A stretch of DNA of 64,000 nt from an uncultured Prevotellaceae bacterium (GCA_946415365.1 CAMKSE010000002.1:186001-250000); one strand, 5' to 3'; positions 1-9,456 are shown, counted from the first letter of the stretch. Made by a program: numbers and translations. Notes: generated from the sequence alone by a model not told the origin.

Positions 1-738
1 ACGCATACCACAATTGGTCTTTGAGATAGCCACGTTCTGATAGAACTCGTTACCGTCCCTGTCCTCAACGATGATCTTAACAGGATAGGCACGCGTACCA
101 ACACCTACGGCAGTTACCTTCACCTCCATGTCCTTGTCTACGATTACATCCTGGAAACCATCGCCATCGTATTCCGTGTCAATGCGGTAATACTGGGTCT
201 TGGTGTACATCGTCTTGCCCATCAGCTTTTCACGGGCGATATCCACATCTCCCAGATAGGCCAGCGTCGGCACGCCAAATTTGTTATAACAATAGTCATC
301 AAACGATCCACTGGGAATCTCGTAATAATAATCCCTGCCATTGTCTTGACAGTAGAAATTAATACGATGGTGACCGTCTGAAGCCTCTGTATGACCTTTA
401 TAGATCATAATCTTGTGGCGGAGCGACATACTGCTCACATCCTTGCCAGTCGCTGCATCGGCAAAAGTTTTCACCACCAGGTCATACTTCTCAGGCATAA
501 CCATGAACTTCATACCTTCCTTCCAGTCACAAAGGCTGTAGAACCTGAAGTTGTCGCTGATGAAGTCACGAGCCGTTTCGTCTACGGGGTTGGCTAAGTT
601 AACATCATCACTGGAATACTCCGTCTGTTGTTGCACTTTCTTTGCCCCACGAGTCTTCACAATATAGGAATTCTCTTGAGCGGTAGCAGTCAAAAAGATC
701 AATGCCACACAGGTTGTCAAAAAAGATTTTTTCATCAT
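1..738 (-). CDS. Secreted protein of unknown function, C-terminus cut by window edge
   Basis: An open frame of 246 codons reads leftward off the window with no stop. It starts with two consecutive ATGs, a lysine pair and a hydrophobic stretch ending in TATAQ, a typical Bacteroidales signal peptide, so the product is exported. The mature part is hydrophilic and rich in aromatic residues (DDYCYNKFG, YYRIDTEYDGDG); I recognise no domain. A textbook promoter lies 30 bases upstream and supports this start. It is divergent from dnaK. Export is inferred with fair confidence; function is unknown. Confidence 0.75.
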   Translation of the reverse strand, partial: MMKKSFLTTCVALIFLTATAQENSYIVKTRGAKKVQQQTEYSSDDVNLANPVDETARDFISDNFRFYSLCDWKEGMKFMVMPEKYDLVVKTFADAATGKDVSSMSLRHKIMIYKGHTEASDGHHRINFYCQDNGRDYYYEIPSGSFDDYCYNKFGVPTLAYLGDVDIAREKLMGKTMYTKTQYYRIDTEYDGDGFQDVIVDKDMEVKVTAVGVGTRAYPVKIIVEDRDGNEFYQNVAISKTNCGMR

Positions 739-768
739 TTACGATCGTTAATTATAGAATTCTGAGTG

Positions 769-800
769 CAAAGATAGCATAAATCTGAGATATAACAAAA
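769..800 (-). promoter_or_regulatory. Bacteroidetes-type promoter for the leftward secreted-protein gene
   Basis: On the minus strand a TTTG (796-799) is followed by a 19-base spacer and TATCTTTG (769-776), matching the TTTG/TAnnTTTG consensus of the primary sigma factor of Bacteroidetes. The start codon follows about 30 bases downstream. Confidence 0.8.
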
Positions 801-807
801 TAATTTA

Positions 808-859
808 TGCCAAAATGACGTAAAGAGGGCACTTTTTTTCATAAATCACCATTTTGGCA
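808..859. repeat. 10-bp inverted repeat between divergent genes
   Basis: TGCCAAAATG (808-817) and CATTTTGGCA (850-859) are exact reverse complements, 32 bases apart, between the leftward secreted-protein gene and dnaK. The wide loop and absence of a T-tract argue against a terminator; a regulator site is possible but not shown. I could not place a good dnaK promoter with confidence. Confidence 0.4.
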
Positions 860-932
860 CATGCTTTGCTTCACATTTTGCGGATTTTTGTCCGATTAAA
901 CTTGAGTATAAACAAATAAAAATTATAGAATT

Positions 933-2849
933 ATGGGAAAGATTATTGGAATTGATTTAGGAACTACCAACAGCTGCGTTGCCGTATTCGAAGGTAACGA
1001 GCCAGTAGTAATCGCCAACAGCGAGGGTAAGCGTACGACACCTTCAGTCGTTGGTTTTGTTGACAACGGTGAGCGTAAGATCGGTGATCCTGCCAAGCGT
1101 CAGGCCATTACGAATCCGAAGAACACTGTTTACTCTATCAAGCGTTTCATGGGTGAGAACTGGCAGCAGACCGAAAAGGAGATTGCTCGCGTACCTTATT
1201 CTGTAGTGAATGAGGGTGGTTATCCCCGTGTAGATATCAACGGCCGCAAGTACACCCCACAGGAGATCTCGGCTATGATACTTCAGAAGATGAAGAAGAC
1301 TGCTGAGGACTATCTCGGACAGGAGGTGACAGAGGCTGTCATCACCGTACCTGCTTACTTCTCTGACTCTCAGCGTCAGGCCACGAAGGAGGCTGGACAG
1401 ATTGCAGGTCTGAATGTGAAGCGTATCGTCAATGAGCCCACAGCAGCAGCTTTGGCATACGGTGTCGACAAGGCCAACAAGGACATGAAGATTGCTGTCT
1501 TCGACCTTGGTGGTGGTACTTTCGATATCTCTATCCTCGAGTTTGGCGGTGGTGTGTTTGAGGTGCTCTCTACCAATGGTGATACCCATCTTGGTGGTGA
1601 CGATTTCGACCAGGCTATCATCGACTGGCTCGTTCAGGAGTTCAGAAACGACGAGGGTGCAGATTTGAAGAGCGATCCTATGGCTATGCAGCGTCTGAAG
1701 GAAGCTGCAGAGAAGGCTAAGATTGAGCTGTCATCTTCTACATCGACAGAAATCAACCTGCCGTATATCATGCCAGTAGCAGGTGTGCCCAAGCACTTGG
1801 TGAAGACCCTAACCCGTGCCAAGTTCGAGCAATTGGCTCACGAGCTGATTCAGGCATGTCTGGCTCCCTGCCAGAAGGCAATGGCTGATGCCAAGCTGAC
1901 CACTGCTGATATCGACGAAGTGATCCTAGTAGGTGGTTCAAGCCGTATCCCCGCTGTGCAGACGCTGGTGAAGAACTACTTCGGCAAGGAGCCTTCAAAA
2001 GGTGTGAACCCTGACGAGGTGGTGGCTGTAGGTGCTGCTATCCAGGGGGCTATCCTGAACAAAGAAGGTGGCGTAGGCGACATTGTGCTGCTCGATGTTA
2101 CTCCGTTGACACTGGGTATTGAGACTATGGGTGGTGTGATGACCAAGCTTATCGAGGCCAACTCGACCATTCCTTGCAAGAAGAGCGAGGTGTTCTCTAC
2201 TGCAGCTGACAATCAGACAGAGGTGACCATCCACGTTCTGCAGGGTGAGCGCCCAATGGCAGCTCAGAACAAGAGTATCGGTCAGTTCAACCTGACAGGT
2301 ATCGCTCCTGCTCGCCGTGGTATTCCTCAGATTGAGGTGACCTTCGACATCGATGCCAACGGTATCCTGAAGGTTTCTGCTAAGGATAAGGCTACCGGTA
2401 AGGAGCAGGCCATCCGCATCGAGGCTTCTTCTGGTCTGTCTCAGGATGAAATCAACCGTATGAAGGCCGAGGCTGAGCAGAACGCTGAGAACGACAAACG
2501 TGAGCGTGAGCGTGTAGACAAGCTGAACCAGGCTGACTCAATGATCTTCCAGACCGAAAACCAGCTTCAGGAACTGGGTGACAAGATCCCTGCCCAGCAC
2601 AAGCCCGCCATCGAGCAGGCCCTCCAGCAGCTGAAGGATGCCCACAAGGCCGGCGATGTCAACGCCATTGACAGTGCTATTGCAGCCCTCAACGCTGCTT
2701 GGCAGACCGCCTCACAGCAGATGTATGCCCAGAGCGGTGCTGCAGGACAACCTGGCGGTGACCAGTTCACTGGCGGTCAGCAGACTCAGCAGAATGCCGG
2801 TCAGAAACCGGAAGATATCCAAGATGCTGATTTTGAGGAGGTGAAGTAA
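933..2849 (+). CDS. dnaK: Chaperone protein DnaK (Hsp70)
   Basis: This 638-residue protein is the ATP-dependent Hsp70 chaperone, which binds exposed hydrophobic peptides and is driven by DnaJ and GrpE. Visible signatures are the N-terminal [10 protein letters not shown] phosphate loop, [12 protein letters not shown] near residue 190, [10 protein letters not shown] near 335, then the substrate-binding domain and a helical lid. The tail is Gly/Gln-rich and ends in the acidic [11 protein letters not shown], as in true DnaK. Length is normal. No dnaJ or grpE lies beside it. A terminator follows at once, so it appears monocistronic. The integrative element begins just downstream. Confidence 0.98.
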   Translation: MGKIIGIDLGTTNSCVAVFEGNEPVVIANSEGKRTTPSVVGFVDNGERKIGDPAKRQAITNPKNTVYSIKRFMGENWQQTEKEIARVPYSVVNEGGYPRVDINGRKYTPQEISAMILQKMKKTAEDYLGQEVTEAVITVPAYFSDSQRQATKEAGQIAGLNVKRIVNEPTAAALAYGVDKANKDMKIAVFDLGGGTFDISILEFGGGVFEVLSTNGDTHLGGDDFDQAIIDWLVQEFRNDEGADLKSDPMAMQRLKEAAEKAKIELSSSTSTEINLPYIMPVAGVPKHLVKTLTRAKFEQLAHELIQACLAPCQKAMADAKLTTADIDEVILVGGSSRIPAVQTLVKNYFGKEPSKGVNPDEVVAVGAAIQGAILNKEGGVGDIVLLDVTPLTLGIETMGGVMTKLIEANSTIPCKKSEVFSTAADNQTEVTIHVLQGERPMAAQNKSIGQFNLTGIAPARRGIPQIEVTFDIDANGILKVSAKDKATGKEQAIRIEASSGLSQDEINRMKAEAEQNAENDKRERERVDKLNQADSMIFQTENQLQELGDKIPAQHKPAIEQALQQLKDAHKAGDVNAIDSAIAALNAAWQTASQQMYAQSGAAGQPGGDQFTGGQQTQQNAGQKPEDIQDADFEEVK

Positions 2850-2882
2850 TCCTTGATAAACAACAATAAGAAAATCATAAGA

Positions 2883-2917
2883 AAGTGGTGTAATCCAAGT
2901 GGTTACACCACTTTTTG
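2883..2917 (+). terminator. Rho-independent terminator of dnaK
   Basis: AAGTGGTGTAA (2883-2893) and TTACACCACTT (2903-2913) form a perfect 11-bp stem with a 9-base loop followed by T residues, 33 bases after the dnaK stop. Confidence 0.9.
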
Positions 2918-2942
2918 TTATTGTTAAACTTTGTTTCATTTC

Positions 2943-2973
2943 TTGCTATTTTCGGATTTTTACCGTAATTTTG
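2943..2973 (+). promoter_or_regulatory. Probable promoter of the integrase operon
   Basis: TTG (2943-2945), a 20-base spacer and TAATTTTG (2966-2973) fit the Bacteroidetes consensus. A second -7-like box, ATATTTG, lies about 10 bases further on. Either would start transcription downstream of 2931, which argues against the earliest possible TTG start of the following gene. Confidence 0.55.
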
Positions 2974-3062
2974 CGTCATATTTGCGACACGACTTATTGG
3001 TAGAAAAGATTAAACTTATGCCTACTTGTCGCTACTTAGACAAATTTAATAGTAGAAAAGAT

Positions 3063-3617
3063 ATGCCAGCATTGAAATTTGAAATCAAAAGGAAGTGTGA
3101 AGTCTGTGGCAGCATCTTCGTTGCCAAGACGCTCGACTCCAAGTGCTGCTCCGAGAAGTGCATGAAGGTTGCATGGAAACGGAGAAAGGATGAGGAGAAA
3201 AAGCAAGAACGGCTTAAAGCAATAGCAGACCAGGTGCCTGATTATCGCGACTATATATCCATACCTGAGGCCGTAGCCATGTATGGTGTTGGTAGAGATA
3301 CTTTATATCGCCTTATTCGTGTGGGCCAAATACAAAGCATTAATCTCGGTACCAGACTGACCCGAATTAACAGGAAAGACATAGATAAGATGTTTCCCAA
3401 GCGATTCGAGAAGCCGAAGAAAGACAAAGACCTCGTACCATTATATAATATGGAACCAGAGAACTGTTATACCATTGGCGAGATTTGCAAGAAGTACAGA
3501 CTAAACGATAGTTCTGTTTGGGCACATATCAGGAAGTACTCTATCCCCTCTCGCCAGATTGGCAACTACGTCTATGTGCCCAAAAAGGAAATCGACAAAC
3601 TTTATAAGAGCTTATGA
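3063..3617 (+). CDS. Helix-turn-helix protein of an integrative element
   Basis: The N-terminus carries a small CxxC...CCxxKC zinc-binding motif (CEVCG, KCCSEKC), followed by a MerR/excisionase-type helix-turn-helix near residues 60-115 (ISIPEAVAMYGVGRDTLYRLI) and a second copy (CYTIGEICKKYRLNDSSVWAHI). Proteins of this plan commonly precede tyrosine integrases in Bacteroidetes elements and probably bind element DNA in integration, excision or regulation. I start it at 3063 because the zinc motif follows directly; 3018 is also possible. The stop overlaps the integrase start (ATGA), so the two are translationally coupled. Confidence 0.75.
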   Translation: MPALKFEIKRKCEVCGSIFVAKTLDSKCCSEKCMKVAWKRRKDEEKKQERLKAIADQVPDYRDYISIPEAVAMYGVGRDTLYRLIRVGQIQSINLGTRLTRINRKDIDKMFPKRFEKPKKDKDLVPLYNMEPENCYTIGEICKKYRLNDSSVWAHIRKYSIPSRQIGNYVYVPKKEIDKLYKSL

Positions 3618-4867
3618 AGAAACCATTATCACATACCAAAGTCACCGTTAAACTCCGCAAGTCACAATACAAGGAGGAGTGGTATCTGATTGTTGAAGCC
3701 TACCCTGTTGTTTCTGCAGGCAATAAGGTGGAACGAATTGTGGAATCAGTCAACAGAAGTATTACCACTCCCATCTGGGACAAGTCATCCTCTACCCGAT
3801 CATCCGGTTTTAAGCCCAAACGAGACATCAATGGCATTATTATGTGCCGTTCTACCCTCGATCAAGAATCTTGTATCTATGCAGACAACGTAAGGAAACT
3901 ACGCCAGCACGAATACGACAACCAATCACTTTATACTGACAAGGAAAGCGAGATTGTGGCACAGAATGAGCGTTCTGAACAGGACTTTATTGAGTACTTC
4001 AAGAAGATTACTTATTCTCGTCACCCCAATTCTTCAGATTCCATTATTGTCAACTGGAATCGTGTAGCAGCTCTCCTTGAAATCTTCTCAGAGAACAAGC
4101 CTATACCATTTTCGACCATATCGGTAAAATGGATGGAAGAATTTAAGATGTTCCTTCTCACAGCCCCACAAGGGGGTTCCAAGAAAGGACCTATCTCACA
4201 AAACACAGCTTCAACATACTTCTCCATCATCAAAGCCGGACTCAAACAAGCCTTTATTGACGAATATCTTACTATTGACATCAGTGAGAAAGTAAAGAAT
4301 ATCCCAACAAAGGAAAGCAGGCGCGAAGTGCTTACCATTGAAGAGGTAAACAAGTTGGCAGACACACCTTGCTCTAACAACATCTTGAGAAGAGCCTCGT
4401 TTTTCTCAATCTTGACTGGATTAAGACACTGTGACATCAAAGAACTGAAATGGGGGCAGATAGTTAGGCACAATGATTCTTGGCGCATCAACTTCAATCA
4501 AGAAAAGACAGATGGCGTCGAATACATGCCTATATCAGACCAAGCCTATGAACTATGCGGAGAGAGACGTGATCCTGACAGACTTGTGTTTGAAGGACTC
4601 ATGGATCCTTCGTGGATTAATCGGCCTGTCAAGAAATGGATTGAAGCAGCAGGAATCACCAAGCACATTACCTTCCACTGTTTCAGACACAGTTATGCGA
4701 CGCTACAACTTACAAATGGCACTGACATCTTTACCGTCAGCAAAATGATGGGACACACTAATGTCAAGACCACTCAAATATATGCAAAAGTTGTAGATGC
4801 TAAGAAAGAAAAGGCCGCCAAAGCTATCACCATCGACAATCTCGGAAAAAATGAGCCCAAGCAGTAG
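3614..4867 (+). CDS. Tyrosine recombinase / integrase
   Basis: This 417-residue site-specific recombinase would integrate and excise the element. The C-terminal catalytic domain is intact: Arg271 in TGLRHCDI, the HxxR pair His355/Arg358 in HCFRHSYAT, His381 in MGHTNVKTT and the nucleophile Tyr390 in QIYAKV. The N-terminal 100 residues resemble the arm-binding domain and residues 120-230 the core-binding (SAM-like) domain of Bacteroidetes integrases. It overlaps the preceding HTH gene by 4 bases. The att sites could not be identified with confidence. Confidence 0.93.
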   Translation: MKKPLSHTKVTVKLRKSQYKEEWYLIVEAYPVVSAGNKVERIVESVNRSITTPIWDKSSSTRSSGFKPKRDINGIIMCRSTLDQESCIYADNVRKLRQHEYDNQSLYTDKESEIVAQNERSEQDFIEYFKKITYSRHPNSSDSIIVNWNRVAALLEIFSENKPIPFSTISVKWMEEFKMFLLTAPQGGSKKGPISQNTASTYFSIIKAGLKQAFIDEYLTIDISEKVKNIPTKESRREVLTIEEVNKLADTPCSNNILRRASFFSILTGLRHCDIKELKWGQIVRHNDSWRINFNQEKTDGVEYMPISDQAYELCGERRDPDRLVFEGLMDPSWINRPVKKWIEAAGITKHITFHCFRHSYATLQLTNGTDIFTVSKMMGHTNVKTTQIYAKVVDAKKEKAAKAITIDNLGKNEPKQ

Positions 4868-4960
4868 CACCACTTTGATTTCCTGATAGTTAGCACCATT
4901 TTGGTGGGAGTGTGGAGCACGTTTGCACCACCTCCCACCAACGTTTGCACCACCTTTTTT
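4866..4960. repeat. Iteron-like GCACCA repeats with nested inverted repeat
   Basis: The non-coding stretch after the integrase contains two exact 14-bp direct repeats, CGTTTGCACCACCT, at 4920-4933 and 4942-4955, one 22-base turn apart, plus two shorter AGCACCA copies at 4866 and 4892. Overlapping them is a perfect inverted repeat TTGGTGGGAG (4901-4910) and CTCCCACCAA (4932-4941). It lies between int and the excisionase-like and RepA-like genes, so binding of either product, or origin function of the excised circle, is plausible. That role is inferred. Confidence 0.6.
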
Positions 4961-5089
4961 CTCGATTTTTATCCATTTTTATCCCATTTACCCGTCCTCA
5001 AGGTGTTTTTCATCTTGATTAATTATTGATTTCTTCCTTTTTTGAGGAGGTTACAATTAATCTCCGTTAAATAAACAGGTGCAATGGTG

Positions 5090-5114
5090 GTGCATATTAA
5101 CACTTGATATGCAC
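5090..5114. repeat. Inverted repeat upstream of the excisionase-like gene
   Basis: GTGCATAT (5090-5097) and ATATGCAC (5107-5114) are perfect reverse complements, 9 bases apart and about 50 bases before the HTH gene start. The position suits an operator or autoregulatory site. No clear TAnnTTTG box is present nearby. Confidence 0.45.
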
Positions 5115-5161
5115 TTTTGGAATAAAGCCGACCTTTGTGTCAAAATTTAAATTTTAAAATA

Positions 5162-5530
5162 ATGACACGAATGATTAGCAATTTAGAAGAGATGCCCCAG
5201 GCATTAAACTACCTTATCTCAAAGGTAGAGAGTTTAGAAGAGATGGTGAACGAGTTGAGCGTCCAGAAAGATGTTCATGAACAGCCGGAATGGATGAACA
5301 TTGACGATTTGCGTCAGTATCTTCCATCTCATCCTGCTAAGCAAACCATTTATGGATGGGTCAATGATAAGGTTATACCTTATTATAAGAACTCAAAGAA
5401 GTTGACGTTCAAGAAGTCGGAAATCGACGAATGGTTACACCAAGGACGTAGAAAGAGTACGGAAGACTTAGAGCAAGAAGCAAGCGAGTTTGTAAACTCT
5501 AAAAAGATTAAAGGAGGAAGAGCGTTATGA
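5162..5530 (+). CDS. Excisionase-like helix-turn-helix protein
   Basis: The protein (about 122 residues) has a predicted coiled N-terminus followed by an HTH_17/MerR-type domain: EWMNIDDLRQYLPSH, the wing QTIYGWVNDKVIPYYK, and KSEIDEWLHQGRRKS. Such proteins act as recombination directionality factors or regulators in Bacteroidetes mobile elements. An upstream in-frame TTG would add nine residues, but the ATG at 5162 is the better start. Its stop overlaps the ATPase start by 4 bases, so the pair is coupled. Confidence 0.75.
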   Translation: MTRMISNLEEMPQALNYLISKVESLEEMVNELSVQKDVHEQPEWMNIDDLRQYLPSHPAKQTIYGWVNDKVIPYYKNSKKLTFKKSEIDEWLHQGRRKSTEDLEQEASEFVNSKKIKGGRAL

Positions 5531-6471
5531 TTGAAAACGATATTATCAACCAGTCATTCAAGGCACTCCAAGATGCAGAGCCTGTGAATGGAGGTGGATT
5601 CATCGTTGAGCCGATGAACAAGTGCATTGAAGATGCACATTTGTTGCCACCATTGGTCTCACTCTACCCAGACATTGTTCTCGAAGGTGATCTTAGTATC
5701 ATCTTCGGACAGTCTGGCATTGGCAAGACAATCTTTGCTATGCAGATAGCAAGATATATTGCCGAACAAGGCAAGCGAGTATTATATGTGGATTGCGAAA
5801 TGACACCCCGTCAACTTGGTAACCGCTATGAGTGTCCCAATTTCCCTTCCACCTTTCTTCGTGCTGAGATGGATAAAGAGCATCCGGCAGAAGATGTACT
5901 TAAAGGGATAGAAGAAGTAGCAGTTGCTAATTATGTGGATGTCGTGTTTATTGACAATATCACAGCTTTGGGACAGTCGCTTGACAGAAGTGCTGATGCT
6001 GGAACGTTGATGGCTTCACTAAACACTTTGAAGAAGAAGTACAACTGGACGTTAGTGGTTCTCAATCATGTTCCCAAGATGTACTCTGGTAATGTCCCTC
6101 TTTCCCTTTCGGCCATGCAGGGATCTGCCAAGATAAACCAACTCATAGATGACGCTATCGGAATCGCACAATCCAGCATTGACCCCAACCTCGTTTATGT
6201 CAAACAGTGTAAGTGGCGCAATGGTGAGTTGACGATGGGCGCTGACCATGTGGCTATTTATGAGCGTCGTAAGGATGAATGTGGTAATCTGGGCTTTATC
6301 AGTCGTGGCTTTGGGACTGAGCAGGAACACCTGAGTATTGAGAACGGCAACGAAAGGGATGAGGTGAAGGCCCGTGTCAGAGAACTCTCTGCCAAGGGGA
6401 TGACACAGACAGCCATTGCCGAACAGCTTGGAATCTCCCAAAGTAAGGTTTCAAGACTTCTAAAAGAGTAA
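5527..6471 (+). CDS. RepA-like AAA (RecA-fold) ATPase with C-terminal HTH
   Basis: This 314-residue protein has a Walker A loop GQSGIGKT (61-68), a Walker B strand DVVFIDN (138-144), a sensor-like LVVLNH (176-181) and a C-terminal Hin/LuxR-like HTH, TQTAIAEQLGISQSKVSR (293-310). This matches the RepA/AAA_25 group, hexameric replicative helicases of small plasmids and mobilizable elements. It probably drives rolling or theta replication of the excised element, together with the next gene. It is coupled to the excisionase-like gene. Element replication is inferred from the family and the neighbours. Confidence 0.85.
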   Translation: MIENDIINQSFKALQDAEPVNGGGFIVEPMNKCIEDAHLLPPLVSLYPDIVLEGDLSIIFGQSGIGKTIFAMQIARYIAEQGKRVLYVDCEMTPRQLGNRYECPNFPSTFLRAEMDKEHPAEDVLKGIEEVAVANYVDVVFIDNITALGQSLDRSADAGTLMASLNTLKKKYNWTLVVLNHVPKMYSGNVPLSLSAMQGSAKINQLIDDAIGIAQSSIDPNLVYVKQCKWRNGELTMGADHVAIYERRKDECGNLGFISRGFGTEQEHLSIENGNERDEVKARVRELSAKGMTQTAIAEQLGISQSKVSRLLKE

Positions 6472-6541
6472 TCCAAGATTATTCATTATTCACATTATTC
6501 ATGCTGCATAATTGCATAATCTGCATAAATTGAATAAAGAA

Positions 6542-7222
6542 ATGGATAAACAAGAATTGAAACAGATACTCGCAACCAAGGCTCCAGCCTATCAAAGGTC
6601 TCTCATAGAGATTCCAAAAGACTGCTTTGTTACCTGCCATTCCTCCTTGACCGACTATCTGGACAGCGTGCTAGGAGACAGCCCGAAGATGCTAAACAGG
6701 ATTGATCATCTTGTCATGCGTTATCGGTTGGGAGCGACTGATGAAGTGAGGGGAGAACATTATGGCACTGTGCTGCCTCGGATTAACCGCAAGGGGATGA
6801 TTGTTGGAGGTAATGTCATACACTTCAATGTAGATGACGGATCAATCCTCAATCATGATGCACTTGTCAATCATCTCTATTCTTGGTATGCTTTCGACTA
6901 TTATGTTGACCCTAACGTGTTCTTTGGTGAACACCTGTTGTATGGCAGACAGGCTGTCGTTGTCCAAGAAGAGAAGACTGCCCTGCTTGGCACGTTGGCT
7001 TATCCTGATATCGAATGGTTGGCAGTAGGCGTTGGCAATAATCTGACAGACGAAATGATGAAGAAGCTCATAGGGAGACAAATCGTCCTCTACCCTGATG
7101 ACTTCTGCGTTGATTTTTGGTCGGAACATTTCGGTGGCAAGTTCAAGGTGGATGACAGCTTTACCCACCAAGACATTAACCAGTATCTGATAGACATCAT
7201 CCATAAACAGTCAGTACCATGA
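6542..7222 (+). CDS. DUF6371-type toprim-like protein of a mobile element
   Basis: The protein matches the plan of DUF6371 proteins next to RepA-like ATPases in Bacteroidetes elements: an N-terminal segment with RYRLGATDE, a central FFGEHLL, and a toprim-like core VVVQEEKTALL followed by IVLYPDDF. The glutamate and the DD pair are the acidic metal-binding positions expected of a toprim fold. Such proteins probably act in primer synthesis or DNA processing. No CHC2-type zinc finger is visible. An ATG at 6512 in the same frame is possible; I prefer 6542 because the intervening sequence is A+T-rich leader-like. Confidence 0.7.
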   Translation: MDKQELKQILATKAPAYQRSLIEIPKDCFVTCHSSLTDYLDSVLGDSPKMLNRIDHLVMRYRLGATDEVRGEHYGTVLPRINRKGMIVGGNVIHFNVDDGSILNHDALVNHLYSWYAFDYYVDPNVFFGEHLLYGRQAVVVQEEKTALLGTLAYPDIEWLAVGVGNNLTDEMMKKLIGRQIVLYPDDFCVDFWSEHFGGKFKVDDSFTHQDINQYLIDIIHKQSVP

Positions 7223-7593
7223 TCCGTAACGTGCGTGCAGGGAGATGAAGGGCTTGCCCTTGATATAGCCCACTATAACTACGAGCTTCGCTTTCGTAGT
7301 TGTGGGCTCTTCCGAGGGACTCAGGGCTTTGCCCTAAGAACCCACCAAGGGCTGCTTGCCCTATGGAACCTCGCAAGGGGGTGACCCTCCCCCTTGACCG
7401 CCCCGCTCAGTGGCATCTGCCCCTAAGAACCCTGAGCAGGAAGTGACTCTCTCCCTGCACCCTCCAATCAGGGTTTCCACCCCGATACCTCCTAATGGAT
7501 GAAATACAGAAACTACAAATTTCTGAATTACAGTAAAACAGTAATTACATAAATTCATATTTTCATAAAATCATAAAAACATAAAATCGTAAT
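7223..7593. other. Candidate oriT region upstream of the relaxase gene
   Basis: This 371-base gene-free stretch contains a long hairpin (7267-7308): arms AGCCCAC (7267-7273) plus AACTACGA (7277-7284) pair with TCGTAGTT (7294-7301) plus GTGGGCT (7302-7308). It then holds three GGGCTT-GCCCT-type short palindromes near 7250, 7325 and 7350, and C-rich tracts to about 7480. A large inverted repeat directly upstream of a MobV-type gene in an integrative element is where oriT is expected. The nick site cannot be read without comparison. Confidence 0.6.
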
Positions 7594-9393
7594 ATGAGTA
7601 CAACAGCAAAAGCATCCGACCACGTAAAGCCCTGCAACATCGAGCAGAGTGAACGTCATAACAGGCGGGACGCTGATTATATCGCCTCGCTAAACCCACG
7701 CACTTTGTATGTACGTACCGAACTGAGTCATAACAATGAATCGTATGTGGTACCCGACTTGAAGGGTGTCACCCTCCAGCAGCACTATGATGCCATCAAA
7801 GCGATGGTAAAGCAGAAAACTGGCCGAGCCATGCAGGAGAAGAAGGTAACTGTCATTGGTAAGAATGGTAAACCGAAAGAGCGTAATGGCAGCAGTCCCA
7901 TCCGGGAGAGTGTGGTCAACATCAAGCCTGACACCACAATGTCTGACCTCCTAAAGTACACAGAGAAAGTGTGTCAAAGATGGGGAGTCAGAGCCATCCA
8001 GATACACATCCATAAGGATGAAGGCCATTACACCATCCCTGATGATCCTTCAACCTGGCAACCTAATCTTCACGCGCACATCATTTGGGATTGGATGAAC
8101 CACGAAACGGGGAAGTCCTTCAAGCTCAGCAAGAAAGATATGGAAGAGCTACAGGATATGGCGGCTGAGACATTGGAGATGGAACGTGGCAAACGAAAGT
8201 CAGAGACAGGAGCCGAGCACCTGGAGCGTAACGACTACATCATCCAAAAACAGGAGGAAGAGAAAAAGAAAAACCAAGCTGATATTGAGAAACAGAAGAA
8301 AGAATTAGCAGACATGGCTCAGGCTTCCATATTAGACAAGTTGCTCCATTCTGGCCTTAGCCCAGCCGTAAGGAAAGCAATTGAAGAAGAGAGAACTATC
8401 CACAAAGAAGAACTCCGCCAAGCAACAACCGCTGTTGATGAGAATGGCTATCCCTATGTTTGGACAAGCGGTAACAAGAAAGACCAGCCTGTCACATGGG
8501 AGGAATTAGCCAAGTGCCGTGAAAGAGAAAAGAAAGATGCTGCCATTAAAGCCGAGGCCGACAAGCAAGCAGCCGTTACCCAGGCAAAGGCCGATGCCAA
8601 GGCAGAGCATGATGCTGAGATGGCCAAGACAAGAGCGGAGTATGAACTACGTATTAAGAAAGAACGGCTCGCAGTCAAGGAGGACGGTACACCTCTCTGC
8701 TGGAAGGGTGGCAACAGGAACGGTCAGCAACTCACCAAGGATGAAGCGATAAAGTGGTTGGGTGGTCAGTTGAAGGTATCTCAAACCGTGAACAGTGCAC
8801 TGCTTGATAGGCTGAGAGTGTTGAGAGACCTCTTGTTCGCAACTTGCAGTATGAACTTCAAACGAGTTGTCGAGATTATCGTTGACCAGTGGAAAGCAGG
8901 CATGAAGCATTTTGCCAAAGGCATGAAAGACTTTATCTGGAGTGCCATCAGTGTTGAGAAAACCGAGGCAGGGCGCAAGTCTTATGTGGATGATGCCGTT
9001 CACTTCGCAAAGATGCTCGCCAAGACTGATCCAGATTTGGAACTTGATGACAAAGCCTTGAAGCCTCTATACGATGACGCTCTGAAAATTGCTGATGGAA
9101 CCTGGGAGTCATACCATCAGAAGCGTGACCAGCTCTTTGACGCTGCCGTCATTGCTCTGGTAGAAATGGGCAACTGTCAAAATCAACGCCATCTAAACCA
9201 AAAACAGGCAAATATCATTGAAGCATTCCTCGCCTTTGATGGTGGTGACAGGATACAACTATGTGAGGAAATCTGGAATGTCGCCAGTCCCAAGGTTGAT
9301 TATTATTGGCGTGATGGAACCTTTGATGCGCTTGAAGAACTGCGGACAAAGGAACTATATTATCGTACCTATGGTAATGGCCGTGGGCTATGA
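7594..9393 (+). CDS. MobV-like relaxase / mobilization protein
   Basis: The 599-residue protein has the features of the Pre/MobV relaxases: an N-terminal SERHNRR motif with a following RTELSHNNE, and the histidine cluster IHIHKDEGHY (137-146) plus NLHAHIIWDW (158-167) that binds metal at the nicking site. A long charged coiled coil fills about residues 200-390 and a helical C-terminal domain follows. The relaxase would nick oriT and lead single-strand transfer by a helper conjugation system, as no type IV secretion genes are present. It is separated from the replication genes by the candidate oriT. Confidence 0.85.
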   Translation: MSTTAKASDHVKPCNIEQSERHNRRDADYIASLNPRTLYVRTELSHNNESYVVPDLKGVTLQQHYDAIKAMVKQKTGRAMQEKKVTVIGKNGKPKERNGSSPIRESVVNIKPDTTMSDLLKYTEKVCQRWGVRAIQIHIHKDEGHYTIPDDPSTWQPNLHAHIIWDWMNHETGKSFKLSKKDMEELQDMAAETLEMERGKRKSETGAEHLERNDYIIQKQEEEKKKNQADIEKQKKELADMAQASILDKLLHSGLSPAVRKAIEEERTIHKEELRQATTAVDENGYPYVWTSGNKKDQPVTWEELAKCREREKKDAAIKAEADKQAAVTQAKADAKAEHDAEMAKTRAEYELRIKKERLAVKEDGTPLCWKGGNRNGQQLTKDEAIKWLGGQLKVSQTVNSALLDRLRVLRDLLFATCSMNFKRVVEIIVDQWKAGMKHFAKGMKDFIWSAISVEKTEAGRKSYVDDAVHFAKMLAKTDPDLELDDKALKPLYDDALKIADGTWESYHQKRDQLFDAAVIALVEMGNCQNQRHLNQKQANIIEAFLAFDGGDRIQLCEEIWNVASPKVDYYWRDGTFDALEELRTKELYYRTYGNGRGL

Positions 9394-9405
9394 TTGAATA
9401 AGAAG

Positions 9406-9439
9406 CTCCTGCAACCAGTCATCATGACTGGCGCAGGAG
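9406..9439. terminator. Strong hairpin after the relaxase gene
   Basis: CTCCTGC (9406-9412) pairs with GCAGGAG (9433-9439) and CCAGTCAT (9415-9422) with ATGACTGG (9424-9431), giving a nearly continuous 15-bp hairpin 13 bases after the mob stop. There is no clear T-tract on either side, so intrinsic termination is only likely. Confidence 0.6.
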
Positions 9440-9456
9440 TCGTTAGATTATAACGT

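Noticed and set aside
1044..2770. Several antisense open frames inside dnaK
   Set aside because: They mirror the codon bias of dnaK, have no start context or family features, and overlap a strongly conserved gene.
2931..3062. Longer N-terminus of the first element HTH protein from a TTG at 2931
   Set aside because: The extension overlaps the promoter boxes at 2943-2990 and lacks family resemblance.
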